Below, piece after piece: positions 1 to 11,714 of a DNA stretch of 64,000 bases. Position numbers and translations under genes: made by a program. Source of the DNA: Coix lacryma-jobi var. lacryma-jobi (Eukaryota; Streptophyta; Magnoliopsida; Poales; Poaceae); contig CM019826.1 in the NCBI GenBank assembly GCA_009763385.1, positions 96,766,848 through 96,830,847 on the forward strand, given 5' to 3'. Below the pieces are notes generated by a model. The model was given only the letters and a program-made list of their open reading frames with translations. It ran no database searches and was not told the DNA's origin. Within the stretch, counting starts at the first letter, position 1. The number at the start of each line of letters is the position of its first letter.

Positions 1-385
1 GATTTTAATTTATAGAAAAGGGGACGAAATAGGATTTTAGGATTATATATACTATTTAAATGAATTTTAAACCAAAACTGAATTATATCTCATTAATGAC
101 TTGAATCAAGGTCCAAATACATCTTTGAGACATAAAATCAAAGTTTGATCCAAAATTCAATACTATAAAAGAAATTACCTTAATACCCTTATACCCAAAC
201 AAACACTAACTAATATCATGAAAGCATAATCTAGAGATCAACTTAAGCACTCTTTATCAACTAAGCATAAGCATCAAATGATAAACTTGTTTTAGTGAAT
301 GCAATACCAGGTTATCACTCAATTGAAATGCCAATGCATATGATGACATGTCAGGTTTTAGTTTGCTTAACACCGGAGTGTTACA
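1..385 (-). mobile_element. LTR end fragment, unclassified LTR retrotransposon
   Basis: AT-rich sequence with no coding potential. Its right edge, read on the minus strand, begins TGTAACACTCCGGTGTTA, a TG-starting terminus with a short inverted repeat typical of grass LTRs. The element therefore runs leftwards out of the window. The insertion point can be placed because the Sirevirus non-coding sequence that starts at 386 recurs at 4,160-4,565 without this LTR. The family and the far end are not visible. A similar terminus, differing at one base in the first 14, occurs at 16,816. Confidence 0.55.
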
Positions 386-1443
386 AACTAGGGACATGAT
401 TTGTCAAAATTTCTCCCCCTTAGTTGAAAATGCACACAACGAGGCAAAAATGCATATGAGGCACAAATGCAGGTTAGCAGCTTCAGTTTTATATTCTATA
501 GAGTGAATAGATGCTATAAAGAGTGCAGATCCGAGTACGCAACATCAAGCACAGATGCTAGCAAAGGCTCAAACTGATCACAGAATACGAAATATGAACA
601 TATGAGCAAAGTGAGCAGTTTTTAAGCTAATCAGAAAGAGTTTCACCATCAAAATAGCACTAAACATGTATAGATACGAGATCAACCAAGTGCTAAACAT
701 GTATACAAGGTGAACTACCCCTAGCAAAGTTCAATCATCATGCTACAAAACGAAACATAGACTTGTGTTTTCATATTTTTATCGGAGTTGCAGCGGTAAT
801 GACACAAGTTTGAATATTCAGCATGTGATTGCGAGAGGTTGAAAACTTGACATTGCCTAACTTTTCAACCGAGCTAAGCCTATGCAGAAGCATTCAGAAG
901 CATGAAGCAACGGTTTTGGTCTTACACTACACGGCTCAAGTTTAACTCAATGTGCAATGAGAAACAGTCTCAATACCGTGATGTGCTGTCAAGTGATCCC
1001 ATCTTGATCTTTTCAATTCACTTTGACTTGGTTCAAATTTTAACAGAATATGAAGATACCAAGCAAGTGAAGGACTCAGAACTAGAGACATAGCAACCTA
1101 GCATATATGAAAAGCACAAGTAACTTCAACATGTTCTACACATGCTAGCTGCCAATCTCAATGGTGAACATGTTTCAAAGTTTTATGTTGAATTAAGCAT
1201 ATTCACAGTTCTGAAAAGTAGCTCAGCTCACAACATGTATCAGTGATATCAAAAGGAGCCTAAGCTACAAGCATCATCATATATCATCAGAGCATACACT
1301 AATCAGAGCATAGATTCATTCTCCAGATTATAGACATGAAGCTCGAAAAGATAAAAATGCAAATATGATGAAATGCAAAAACTAAACAAGAACAAAGCAA
1401 AAGAAGTCAGTCTATGATACAAGCACCAAAATGTTTCCCCCAA
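386..1443 (-). mobile_element. Sirevirus (Ty1/copia) 3' non-coding internal region
   Basis: No credible gene is present. The stretch between about 480 and 1,440 is collinear with 60,940-61,965 in the right-hand Sirevirus, where it also lies between pol and the 3' LTR. A polypurine-like tract (minus strand AAGGGGGAG) lies at 413-421. Such repeated tracts between pol and the 3' LTR are a known Sirevirus feature. The sequence ends exactly where the pol stop codon lies. The 63-codon open frame at 902-1,093 falls in this conserved non-coding block and is not called. Confidence 0.7.
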
Positions 1444-3098
1444 CTAAAAGGGGAAACACACACCAAGCTCACCTCTCAACCTAGCAAAGGTTGATTGGTC
1501 CAAAGGCTTGGTGAAAATATCTGCCAACTGAAGATGAGTATCGACATGGTGAAGGTCGATATCACCCTTCTCATAATGGTCTCACAAGAAATGAAAACGC
1601 ACATCAATGTGTTTGGTCTTAGAATGCAGCACGGGGTTCTTAGCAACGCTAATCGCACTTGTGCTGTCACAAAGCAATGGAACACGAGAAAAGCTCAGAC
1701 CAAAATCACGCAAAGTGGCCATCATCCACAACAACTGAGAACAGCAGCTAGCCGCAACAACATATTCAGCCTCTGTGGTAGACTGTGCGACACTAGACTG
1801 CTTGCGAGAAGACCACGATACAAGAGAAGAACCCAAAAACTGACAAGTCCCAAAAGTGGTCTTGCGCTCAAGTCGGCAACGAGCAAAATCAGCATCCGAG
1901 TAACCGCATAGGGAGAGGGTGGAGGAAGCAGAATACCAAATCCTGAACTCAGGTGTGAAACATAAGTACCTCATAATACGCTTGACCTCCTGACGGTGAG
2001 AAGTGCGCGGTGACGCCTGAAAGCACGCGCAAAGGCACACCGCGAACTGAATGTCTGTGCGTGTCGCCGTCAGGTACAGCAGCGACCCGATCATACTCCG
2101 GTACTCCTTCTGGTCCACGGCTTCTCCATCCTCATCCGCATCTAGGGCTGTCGTGGTCGACATGGGTGTTGGAAGAGGCTTGGCCTCACCCATATCGAAC
2201 TTCTTCAATATGTCCTTGGTGTACTTGCCCTGGTGCACAAACGTCCCCTCTCGGGATTGCTTGATTTGCAACCTGAGGAAAAATGTCAACTCGCCCATCA
2301 TGCTCATCTCAAATTCCCTGCTCATAGTATCTGCAAACTTGGCAACCAAGGCATGAGAAGAACCACCGAAAATGATATCATCCACGTAAATCTGAACCAA
2401 CAAAGTGTCATTGCCTTGCTTGAGGAGAAAAAGAGTTTTATCCACACATCCCATTTTAAACCCTTAGCAAGCAAAAAGGTTTTCAACCTATCATACTAGG
2501 CTCTAGGGGCTTGTTTCAAACCATACAAAGCTTTGTGAAGTTTAAAAACATGGTTTGGAAACTTGGGATTTTCGAAACCGGGGGGTTGTCTTACATACAC
2601 CTCTTCTTCTATGTAGCCGTTTAGGAAAGCACTCTTGACATCCATTTGAAAAAGTTTGAAACCCTTGGATGCAGCAAAAGCCAAGAGGATCCTAATTGCC
2701 TCCAAACGAGCTACAGGAGCAAAAGTCTCCTCATAGTCTATCCCCTCCTTCTGACTATACCCCTGGGATACAAGTCTAGCCTTTTTTCTCACAACATGGC
2801 CATCCTCTCCTTGTTTGTTTTTGAAAACCCATTTTGTTCCAATAGGGTGACACTCAGGAGGAAGAGGGACAAGAACCCAAACCCGATTTCTCTCAAAATT
2901 TTCAAGCTCCTCATGCATGACATTTACCCATTCCGGATCAGATAGAGCGTGTCCAACATCTCGAGGTTCAAAATCAGCAACAAATGCAGAATGAGCAAAG
3001 TGAGAGATTTGTTGTGATCTTGACCGAGTAACGCGTTCGTGGATGTCGCCGATCATCTGTTGAGGAGGGTGTTGGCGCTGAATGTGTCGTGGCGCCTC
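1444..3098 (-). pseudogene. Sirevirus pol fragment: reverse transcriptase and RNase H
   Basis: This is the 3' half of a Ty1/copia polyprotein, which copies element RNA into DNA in cytoplasmic particles. The RVT_2 reverse transcriptase spans roughly 2,200-2,960, with the family motifs GTKWVFKNK, QMDVKSAFLNG and LYGLKQAPRA and the catalytic YVDD at about 2,380. RNase H follows with YSDADFA, STTEAEY and the KTKHIDVRFHF region, ending in a TAG at 1,444-1,446. The gene is dead. A tryptophan codon after APRA has become a stop (2,496-2,498), a one-base shift lies near 2,455, and a stop interrupts RNase H at about 1,582. Integrase, protease and gag are absent because a gypsy LTR abuts at 3,099. The best matching lineage is SIRE/Maximus. 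Confidence 0.9.
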
Positions 3099-4030
3099 TG
3101 TTGACGGTCCTTAATGTCAATCTTATACCATCAACTAATGCATAGAATGATATTAAATAAACCATAAAGCATAGTTGTAGGGTTTGATTCTAACAAGTTC
3201 CACGAGTTGTGTTGTTCTCACTTGCTTTGCAGGATTATCAATATTTCACCATATAAAAGTATCTCAAGTGATGAAACAGAGCACACCATTGCAAAGAGCT
3301 CGTCGAGACGATTGAAACAGACCTATGATTTGCTACATTTGGAGTCCCGGAGCAAGAGTCCTCGATGGATACGACTTGGAAGATTCTAGAACAATCCGGA
3401 ACCTTCCAGAAGACACGAGAAGGCGACCCACGGAAGGCGGGGCCCATCTGTCATAGATGCAGGCCGGTCGGCCTCCCCCCTGGGTCGGTCGGTCAGGTAC
3501 AGGGCCCAATCTTGTCCTCCTTCACGTGATGCACTCCAACAGAACTCTTCAACATGTTTTGGCCCATTAAGGCCCATGTGCATATGGCGAAGGATTTAGT
3601 ACCACATTGCTTGCCCAAGGTGGAGGGGAGGCCAGGAGCCCCTATATAATAAACCGCAGACCCCCCTGAGGCATCATCATCATCTGGGAGTTGTAGAGGC
3701 GTCCCTCGAAGGACAACCTCTCCTCTCTAGAGAATTAGGTTTAGATTTTCCAATGTAATAGATTAGCTCTAGTCGGGAGTTAGGGAGAGCGGAGCTGCGC
3801 TTCGGTTCTAGAGGAGTCTTCAGAGTTTTGGTATGTCTATTTATCTTTTCTTTGTAAGACTTATGCTTTAATATATTTATCTTCTCTATTTACTTTATGC
3901 TTTATTATATGATTAGTATAGTTGTTATATCTTGGCATGGGATCTTTGTTCGTATTGAGTGCTCTAGTTATCCTAGGTAATTAGAGTAGTAATCGATAGA
4001 TTAGACATGGTGTTTAGTCTATAGGTTACC
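3099..4030 (+). mobile_element. Ty3/gypsy LTR fragment (same family as 14,630-16,081)
   Basis: This stretch begins TGTTGACGG and matches the LTR at 14,630 along its first several hundred bases. Shared sequence includes a block around GTTCCACGAGTTGTGT, a second block around AAGTATCTCAAGTGATGAA, and a TATA box followed by a CCCC-TGAGGC tract. It is about 0.9 kb against 1.45 kb for its relative, so its 3' end is probably missing or diverged beyond about 4,030. No internal region or second LTR adjoins it, so it is a truncated or solo LTR. Its 5' edge cuts directly into Sirevirus pol. Confidence 0.65.
3643..3649 (+). promoter_or_regulatory. TATA box of gypsy LTR fragment
   Basis: TATATAA is placed as in the related LTR at 15,287, and in both copies a C-rich/GAGGC tract follows it. 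It probably marks the U3/R promoter of the element. Confidence 0.5.
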
Positions 4031-4573
4031 TGAGCAAGAAGGACAAAGACAAGCTGAAGCTAGTCCCTCTAGAAAGAGGCAAAGGCTCAACACAACTAGC
4101 AAAACTGCTCCAAACCAATTGAAAAACCACACAAGCAGAAAAACTCATCAAACGAGCAAGCTCCCCCTGAACATGAACTCCCCCTTCAAAAATGCATACA
4201 ACTAGGGACATGATTTGTCAAAATTTCTCCCCCTTAGTTGAAAATGCACACAATGAGGCAAAAATGCATATGAGGCACAAATGCAGGTTAGCAGCTTCAG
4301 GTTTATATTCTATAGAGTGAATAGATGCTATAAAGAGTGCAGATCCGACTACGCAACATCAAGCACAGATGCTAGGAAAGGCTCAAACTGATCACAGAAT
4401 ACAAAATATGAACATATGAGCAAAGTGAGCAGTTTTGAAGCCATTCAGAAAGGGTTTCACCATCAAAATAGCACTAAACATGTATAGATAGGAGATCAAC
4501 CAAGTTCTAAGCATGTATACAAGGTGAACTACCCCTAGCAAACTTCAATCATCATGCTACAGAATGAAACATA
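4031..4573 (-). mobile_element. Sirevirus 3' non-coding region, second copy
   Basis: From 4,201 to about 4,565 this is a close direct repeat of 387-~750. The part before 4,201 resembles 60,380-60,750 of the right-hand element. It includes one hairpin cassette (4,059-4,100) and polypurine-like tracts near 4,160-4,190 and 4,227. It has no coding content. It shows the Sirevirus sequence without the LTR found at 1-385. It is orphaned between an LTR fragment and the plus-strand element that follows. Confidence 0.65.
4059..4100 (-). repeat. Two-stem hairpin cassette (family II), left-flank copy
   Basis: The outer arms are GCTAGT (4,059-4,064) and ACTAGC (4,095-4,100). The inner arms are CCTCT (4,066-4,070) and AGAGG (4,075-4,079). 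The unpaired segment GGCTCAACACA between the inner stem and the outer 3' arm matches the six cassettes at 59,622-60,439. A partly conserved motif (ACCAATTGA) follows downstream. Strand is given as that of the host Sirevirus fragment. Confidence 0.6.
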
Positions 4574-4788
4574 AACCAGTTGCGCATCATACCAGTTGAC
4601 AATCACTCATCATCTCAAGATCTGGCATACACCCATGTATCCGCACTCTCATATGGTCGTAATGTTGGATAAGTAACATAGAATCCAAACCAAGTTAGCA
4701 ATTTACATTCTTGTAAAGTGCTAGCTTGGAATAAGCTTAATTTCCATATCTTTGTAGAGTTGTAATCAATTACAAAAAAAGGGGAGAT
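4574..4788 (+). mobile_element. 3' internal end of a plus-strand Sirevirus, with polypurine tract
   Basis: Short non-coding stretch immediately upstream of an LTR start. It ends in an A7-GGGGAGAT polypurine tract (4,774-4,788), the primer for plus-strand DNA synthesis, directly followed by the TG of the LTR at 4,789. The orientation therefore changes relative to the minus-strand Sirevirus sequence on its left, so a junction lies near 4,573. Confidence 0.65.
4774..4788 (+). promoter_or_regulatory. Polypurine tract
   Basis: An unbroken purine run ending in GGGGAGAT directly abuts the LTR 5' end (TGAAAGG). This is the expected position for the plus-strand primer of a Ty1/copia element. Confidence 0.65.
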
Positions 4789-5515
4789 TGAAAGGTCCTA
4801 GTTTGGTTTTGGTAATTGAGTGACAACTTAGGTGGATTAATATGTGTTTAAGTGTAATACGCAGGTGATTAGTCCACATGTGATCATGTATGAGCAACAT
4901 ATGCCATAGATGTCGGGAGGCTTGAGCAAAGACTTGGCGCCGTAGAACCGAAGCAATGGTGAAGAGCAAGTGAGGTCAAGATCGATGAACCATGGAGGCC
5001 ATGTGATGATATGAAGTGGATCATATCATTTGGTGATAGGTTGGTGCATGTGTTGCATCAACACCAAAGGAGATGAAATGGAATGCGCAACGCAAAGGTA
5101 TATTTCTAGAGCATTTCATTTTACCGGTCATAGGTGTGTAGAGAAGTTTATGACTGTGTTTAGGATAAATGGTCGTACTATTAAGAGGAGCAAACTTGTT
5201 TGCATATCGGTCATCTAGTGCCACTTGAGCGATCTAATATTGCGATGTTGCTAGGATCGAGTGGCGTTGTGAGTGAAAGTGAAAAGTCCTTTGAAAATGA
5301 TTGTGAAAATGCTAACACACATGCACATGATGGTGGTCACTTGGTGGTGTTGGCACATTTGCAAAAGAAGGTGAAAAGGTGTTGTGGAGAAGTGGGAGAA
5401 ACTAGTGTATGGTCCCTCTCCCTCCTGCCGAGCTTGCAAGGCAGGATTCAACGGTTTTCGGAGGTGAAGCAGTGTGCTCTGGGAGCATCAGACGCTAGTC
5501 CGAGGGGCATCGTGA
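4789..5515 (+). mobile_element. Sirevirus 3' LTR, 5' part (split by nested gypsy element)
   Basis: The LTR starts TGAAAGGTCCTAG after a polypurine tract, a start common in grass copia elements. It is interrupted at 5,515 by the gypsy LTR and resumes at about 12,628, ending in CTTCA at 14,263. The two parts together give an LTR of roughly 2.36 kb. Near the break it carries the GCATCAGACGC type of motif that is repeated in the continuing part, which ties the halves together. No convincing target duplication is visible around the nested insertion. Confidence 0.7.
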
Positions 5516-6193
5516 TGCGAACCCGTTAGGGTTTTTGCCCGATCTTTCGATGAGAAACGGGGATAACTCGATTGGTGGATGGAGATGACGTTCATGGCCC
5601 GACTACAGCCCTCAAGACCGCGCCTTAGCAACCGATACACCACGTCCAATAGCCGTCACGATCTTGTGGAGCGCGACAACCAGCCCCTAGGGCTCCCGTC
5701 CTGCAAGCAATCGAAGAACTAGCAAGAACGAGGAAACAAGCACTGAATTTGCAAGATGAAATTGAAGGCTTCAAACTGAATCTTAATCAACAATGGGGTT
5801 CCGAAGACAAGGAGACGGGCGGCTGATCCTGCACGCGCGCCTACAAGCAAGTAGCTAAGGCTAAACTTGATCTAAACAAAACCCCACCCGACCATGGCGG
5901 CTATAGAGGGATATAAGTAGATGGATTGACGACCAAAAGAGTGTTGGGGTCGTCCTCCAACCCTAGGACGCATCCCTAATGGACCCAACTTGATACATGG
6001 GCCATAAGCCCAAAATGAGGTGACGCAGCACCCTGGACAGCAAGACCTGTCGATGGTAATTGGATCATTGCCGCTGCTGCCGAACAGATATTGACGTGGG
6101 ACTTGATTCATATGAAAGTAAACTTGATAAGCTTTCCAACAAGTCCTGAAGCGCCTGAATCCGAATCCGTATGCAACCGTGGTGGCGGTCACA
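5516..6193 (-). mobile_element. Left LTR (3' LTR) of nested Ty3/gypsy element
   Basis: This 678-bp sequence is nearly identical to 11,715-12,392 (a handful of substitutions, same length). Read on the minus strand it begins TGTGACCGCC and ends GGGTTCGCA. High LTR identity suggests a recent insertion. The expected polypurine tract beside it is missing: only 6 bp (CCAACT, minus strand) shared with the other LTR's flank separate it from a truncated integrase sequence. An internal deletion therefore reached almost to, or slightly into, this LTR. Confidence 0.85.
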
Positions 6194-6199
6194 AGTTGG

Positions 6200-6322
6200 C
6201 TTCATGCAATTTTAACATCAATTCAGCACGTTGCTTAGCATTTGTACTTAGCATTCATGCGCTCTATGTTTTCTTTAGTGGCTTCATGCAATTTTAACAT
6301 CAATTCAGCACGTTGCTTAGCA
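6200..6322 (-). repeat. Direct duplication at the deletion edge of gypsy pol
   Basis: A stretch of about 42 bp at 6,200-6,241 is repeated at 6,281-6,322, a period of 81 bp. It encodes part of the region just after the integrase core. The second pass (minus strand) ends in GAAGCCA and then jumps to the LTR flank, sharing CCA at the junction. This adds a premature stop at 6,235. The pattern fits a template switch or end-joining repair. Confidence 0.75.
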
Positions 6323-7698
6323 TCAAAATACATTTTTTCAGAACTTGGCAAAGGCATTAAATCAATAGGAGCACGTGGCAAGAAGCCATAGACAATCTCG
6401 AAAGGACACATTTTTGTAGTAGAATGCAATGAACGATTATAAGCGAACTCAATATGAGGTAAACATTCTTCCCACATCTTAATATTCTTCTTTAAAACAG
6501 CCCTTAACATAGTGGATAAAGTTCTATTCACAACTTCAGTTTGACCATCAGTTTGGGGATGACAAGTGGTGGAAAATAAAAGCTTAGTCCCCAATTTAAA
6601 CCACAAAGTCTTCCAAAAATGACTAAGAAATTTAGCATCACGATCAGAAACAATTGTGTTGGGCACACCATGTAAGCGAACAATTTCTCGAAAGAACAAA
6701 TCAGCAATATTTGTAGCATCATCAGTTTTATGACATGGTATGAAATGTGCCATCTTAGAAAATCTATCAACAAGCACAAACACACTATCACGTCCCCTCC
6801 TAGTCCTTGGTAATCCCAACACAAAATCCATAGATATATCCTCCCAAGGAGCATTAGGAACAGGAAGAGGTAGATACAAACCGTGGGGATTTAACCGTGA
6901 CTTTGCCTTTTGACATGTTGTGCAACGAGCAACAAACCTCTCCACATCTCTCTTCATCCTTGGCCAAAAGAAATGACCAGCAAGTATGTCCTCGGTCTTC
7001 TTTGCTCCAAAATGTCCCATCAAGCCACCTCCATGTGCTTCCTGCAACAACAACAAACGAACAGAGCTAGCTGGAATGCATAGCTTGTTAGCTCTAAACA
7101 CAAACCCATCACTAACGATGAATTTGTTCCATCCTTTTCCATCTTTACAATGCAGTAACACGTCTCTAAAATCAGCATCGTGAACATATTGGTCCTTAAT
7201 TGTTTCTAACCCAAAGATCTTATAATCAAGTTGATTCAGCAAAGTATATCTCCGTGACAAAGCATCAGCAATAATATTCTCCTTCCCTTTCTTGTGTTTA
7301 ATAATATAAGGAAAAGATTCAATAAATTCAACCCATTTTGCATGCCTACGATTCAGTTTTCCTTGACTACGAATATGTTTTAAAGATTCATGATCAGAAT
7401 GGATAACAAACTCTTTGGGCCACAAATAATGCTGCCATGTCTCTAATGTTCGAACAAGAGCATAGAGTTCTTTATCATAAGTAGAATAATTGAGAACAGG
7501 CCCACTCAATTTCTCACTAAAATATGCAATAGGTTTTCCCTCTTGTAACAAAACACCTCCCAGACCAATTCCACTAGCATCACATTCAAGCTCAAAAGTC
7601 TTATTAAAATCAGGAAGTTGTAGGAGAGGCGCATGAGTTAACTTATCTTTCAACATGTCGAATGAATTCTCTTGTGTTTTGCCCCACTCAAAAGGCAC
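6235..7698 (-). pseudogene. Ty3/gypsy pol, RNase H and integrase part (truncated)
   Basis: This 487-codon reading frame continues the polyprotein upstream after a one-base shift. It begins in the RT/RNase H link (ECDASGIGLGG gives the first RNase H aspartate) and includes an HHCC zinc-binding region with the CTTCQKAK pair at about residues 235-245. The DDE integrase core follows: D in SMDFVLGLP, D in IVSDRDAKF, and E in DGQTEVVNR. Integrase joins element DNA to the chromosome. Full-length relatives continue for well over a hundred residues beyond this stop. Here the frame runs into a duplicated stretch and ends, so any chromodomain or equivalent C-terminal targeting module is lost. Confidence 0.9.
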
Positions 7699-10619
7699 CC
7701 CTTTTTGGTAAGCTCATTCAATGGTGCAGCAATGGTGCTGAAATCCTTCACAAAACGGCGATAGAATCCAGCAAGTCCTAGGAAACTCCGCACCTGGGTG
7801 ATAGTCTTTGGGACAGGCCATCCCTGTATAGCTTCCACCTTGGCTTGATCAACCTCAATTCCCTGTGGAGTTACAACATAACCAAGAAAACACACTCGAT
7901 CGGTGCAAAAGGTGCACTTCTCAAGGTTACCAAATAAACGTGCCTCGCGTAGTGCATTAAAAACAACACGTAAATGATCAAGATGTTCATCCAATGATTT
8001 GCTGTAAATTAATATATCATCAAAATATACGACAACAAATTTCCCAATGAAAGCACGCAAAACCTCGTTCATTAATCTCATGAAAGTACTAGGTGCATTA
8101 GTTAACCCAAAAGGCATGACTAACCACTCATATAAACCGAACTTAGTTTTGAAAGCAGTTTTCCATTCATCTCCCAATTTCATACGAATCTGGTGGTACC
8201 CACTACGTAAATCAACTTTTGAAAACACAACAGCACCACTCAGTTCATCTAGCATATCATCTAATCGTGGAATAGGGTGTCGATATCGAATGGTGATATT
8301 ATTAATAGCTCTACAATCAACACACATACGCCATGTTCCATCTTTCTTAGGCACTAAAATTACTGGAACAGCACAAGGGCTAAGGGATTCTCGCACATAA
8401 CCTTTGTCCAGTAGTTCTTGCACTTGTCGCTGAATTTCCTTTGTTTCTTCCGGGTTTGTCCTGTATGGCGCACGGTTTGGCAAAGATGCACCAGGAATAA
8501 GATCAATTTGGTGCTCAATCCCGCGTAATGGTGGCAGCCCCGCTGGTACCGCACTTGGAAACACATCGGAATACTCCTGCAAAACGTTAGCAACAGCAGG
8601 GGGCAAAGAACATTGCATATCCTCAATTGAAATCAAAGCATCCTTGCATATCAAAGCATAAGCAACAGAAGTGGATGCATTGAACTCATTAATATCTGAT
8701 TTGGTAGCTATCATACAACGTCCTTTCAGTTTTATCTCATCTTTGTTACCAATTACAGATTTATCATTTTTATTGCTCTCGCTCTTTGCTTTAGTAGCCC
8801 TTGCAACATCAGTTTGCATAATAGTTTCAGGGGACATAGGATGCAGAACAATTTTTCGATCATGGTATAGAAAAGAATACTGATTTGATCTACCATGATG
8901 CATAGAATCTCTATCAAATTGCCAAGGTCTACCTAGCAGAATGTTACAAGCTTGCATAGGCACAACATCACATTCAACAATATCTTTGTAGGATCCGATG
9001 GAAAAATTGATTCTCACAAGTCTAGTTACCTTTGCCTTACCACTGTTGTTCAGCCATTGGATGTAGTAGGGATGCGGGTGTGGTTTGGTGTTGAGGGCAA
9101 GTTTCTGCACCATATCGCTGCTTGCCAAGTTGTTGCAGCTACCTCCATCAATGATCATGCGGCAAGAACGCTCTTTGATGACACACTTTGTTTGGAATAA
9201 AATATGTCGCTGATTTTGCTCCGCCTTCTCCATTTGTGCACTAAGCACTCGCTGCACGATCAAGCTTTCATAGTGGTCCGCTTCACCTGCATTAATATGT
9301 TCTTCTATTTGTTCTTCATTACCTGCATGGTTAGTCGCAAGTAGTGCAAGCGTGTCTTCATCAAAATCACTAGCAGATGAGCACTCACCATCATCTTTGA
9401 CAATCATAACTCGCTTGTTTGGACAGTCACGCATCATGTGTCCATATCCCTTGCACCGGTGACATTGTATGTTGCTTGTTCTACCCGTCGATGCCACAGA
9501 TGAAGTACTCGCAGCAGGCTTTTGCATCGTCTTTGCAACTGAATTTGTGGGAGCAGCTCGAGACTTGTCACTAGATGATGGAGTAGACATACGTGTAGAT
9601 GGAGTTGTAGTCATGCGTTGCTGCCATGAATTAGCCTTCCCTGCAGAAATATTAGTCCTTGCGCTAGCACGTCGTCCCTGCACTTCCCTTTCAGCTTTAC
9701 ACGCAAGATGAAACAAACGGGTTACACTATTGTATTCTTTGTAAGCGAGGATGTTCTGAATTTCTCGATTTAACCCACCCAAAAATCTAGCCATAGCCGG
9801 TTCCTCATCCTCCTCTAGGTTACAACGCAACATACCCATTTGTAATTCCTGATAATATTCTTCTACACTTTTAGCACCTTGTCTCAATTGTTGCAACTTA
9901 TTTATCATATCACGGGCATAGTAAGATGGAACAAATCTAGCTCTCATGGCTCGTTTCAGCGCATCCCAAGTTCTAGGTAAGTTATTAGGATTTTTCTTTC
10001 CATATTCTATCCACCAAACAGAAGCAAAATCTGTAAACTCACTAGTAGCAGCCCTAACACGTGTAGTCTCAGGAAATTCATGACATGCAAACTTTTGATC
10101 AACAGCAATCTCCCAAGTAATGTAGGCATCAGGGTCATATTTACCATCAAAAGGAGGTATCTTAAATTTAATCTTACTGAAAGCATCATCATTATTGTGT
10201 ACCTCGCGTCGGCGGTTGCCACCCATACCTCTACGGTTGTGACGTAGGCGTCGTCGATCACGAGCGTCTTGATCATCATGCTCAGTATCAGCAGTGCAGT
10301 CATCTTCATGACTACCGTGCTCTCGATCTCCCTCCTTTTCTTCTTTATGCTTCTCTTTATCTTCGGTGTGGAAGTCATCAAATCGCCTTAGGAGAGCAGC
10401 AAGGCTTTTGTCCACACTAGCAACGGATTCCTCCAAACTTGTAAGCTTGTTGTTTGTGGCAATCTGCGTAGCCTCCAACTGCCCCAGCTTTTCATTTGTC
10501 ACCTGCAAGTCATTATCAAGTCCCTCTGTGTGCAGCTTCACTTTCCTTTCAAAATGTTGTATGATGCCCTTAGTGCGAGGTGTATGTAGTGTTTCGTTAT
10601 CATCATCTCCCCCTGTCAT
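7650..10619 (-). pseudogene. Ty3/gypsy gag-protease-reverse transcriptase polyprotein
   Basis: This frame of 989 codons starts at an ATG at 10,619. A coiled-coil-like N-terminus comes first (about residues 20-95), then a charged linker and a retrotrans_gag capsid domain (about 150-310). A CCHC zinc knuckle (CHRCKGYGHMMRDC, about 395) follows, then an aspartic protease with a D-G-G variant active site (IIDGGSCNNL, about 500). The reverse transcriptase (about 745-910) has the catalytic YFDD. Gag and pol are in one frame, as in many chromoviruses. A one-base deletion in a G run near 7,690 shifts the frame before RNase H, so the C-terminal residues here are out of register. The upstream parts are otherwise intact. 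I cannot separate CRM from Reina or Tekay without the lost C-terminus. Confidence 0.92.
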
Positions 10620-11692
10620 GGTTCAAAAACAAAGACAACAAGAAAGGCAAGTGAAGAAATAAAAGCCCTACAACTACTAGGATGTAGCTACAGCAAGTCT
10701 CTCACACTCAACTTGTTACACAAGTTCTTACCAATTCTTACCTTGCTTGACAGGAGGGGTCGTCTACCAACAAGTCTTCAGCAATGGATGAAGTGTATCG
10801 GTGCTGCGGCACAAGATCTGTCAAGCTATAGAGTATGTGGAGCTATAGGTGGGCTGAAACAAGGATCGAACTAGCACCACGTTAGTTATAAAGGCGAGCT
10901 GAATAAACGTTCGACGACGGTACTGTGCTGGTCCTAGGCTAGACCGTGCTAGAGACGCGAGCCTGGACACAAAGGAAAACCATAGCACACCCCTGAAAAC
11001 AAGGTGGAACAAACCTAAAATCAATATGAAAAACAGCCCCTTTTCTTTTGAATCTTTTCTCTTTTCTTTTTTTTTTCCTTTTTTTTGGGCAACCTCAAAA
11101 TCTGATTATATGAACAAAAGAATACAAAGGAGCAATTCGCTACACACACTTTTCTCTCTCTCTCTCTCTCTAGAGTAAGGCCGAACAAGTATGGAGTTAT
11201 CTTTCTTTTGGATCACAGAAGGACTCACGTAGATGGAGTTCAGGATATATTAACAAGCGGACTCCAAGTTCTACTCGGTTTCCACTCAGAACCAACCACA
11301 AACGGATTCCACCTATTGCCGAGTTCTACTCGGTTTCCTTTTTTTTTATCACGTTGGTGGAACTCAGATTGGAACTCAACTCGATCCGGACCAAGACCAC
11401 AGTTCAATTCGGACTTCACAACAGATTCGATAGAGAGAAGATATGGTAATACTCGGCTGTGTAAAGATGGTGACAAGAACTCGAAACTCTAAAGGACTAA
11501 ACACTAAGACCAGCAACTCGACACAAACCGAAGCAACGCAAATTCAACAAGCCCTAACTAAACAGTACTAGCCAAGGCACAAAGGTTTAATAGGATTATG
11601 GAAAAACTAATCTACTATATTTTTTTTGGCTTTTCTGGACTATAGGAAATTAATTAAAAACAACAATGGATTAGAAGTCTCTCACCGAAGAA
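10620..11692 (-). mobile_element. Gypsy leader (5' untranslated internal region)
   Basis: This lies between the primer-binding site and the gag start and has no convincing gene. It holds long pyrimidine tracts on the plus strand (11,041-11,090) and a CT dinucleotide run (11,152-11,171), so the transcribed strand is purine-rich there. Its length, about 1.07 kb, is ordinary for this class. Confidence 0.7.
11152..11171. repeat. CT microsatellite
   Basis: About ten TC/CT dinucleotides in the gypsy leader. Confidence 0.9.
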
Positions 11693-11709
11693 CCTTGCTC
11701 TGATTACCA
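11693..11709 (-). promoter_or_regulatory. Primer-binding site, initiator tRNA-Met type
   Basis: Read on the minus strand, TGGTAATCAGAGCAAGG starts 5 nt after the 5' LTR end. It matches the usual plant tRNA-iMet site (TGGTATCAGAGC) apart from one extra A. It fixes the element's orientation and the identity of the right-hand LTR as the 5' LTR. Confidence 0.75.
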
Positions 11710-11714
11710 ACTGG

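Noticed and set aside
902..1093. Small open frame of 63 codons
   Set aside because: It falls in sequence conserved as non-coding in two Sirevirus copies and is on the strand opposite to the element.
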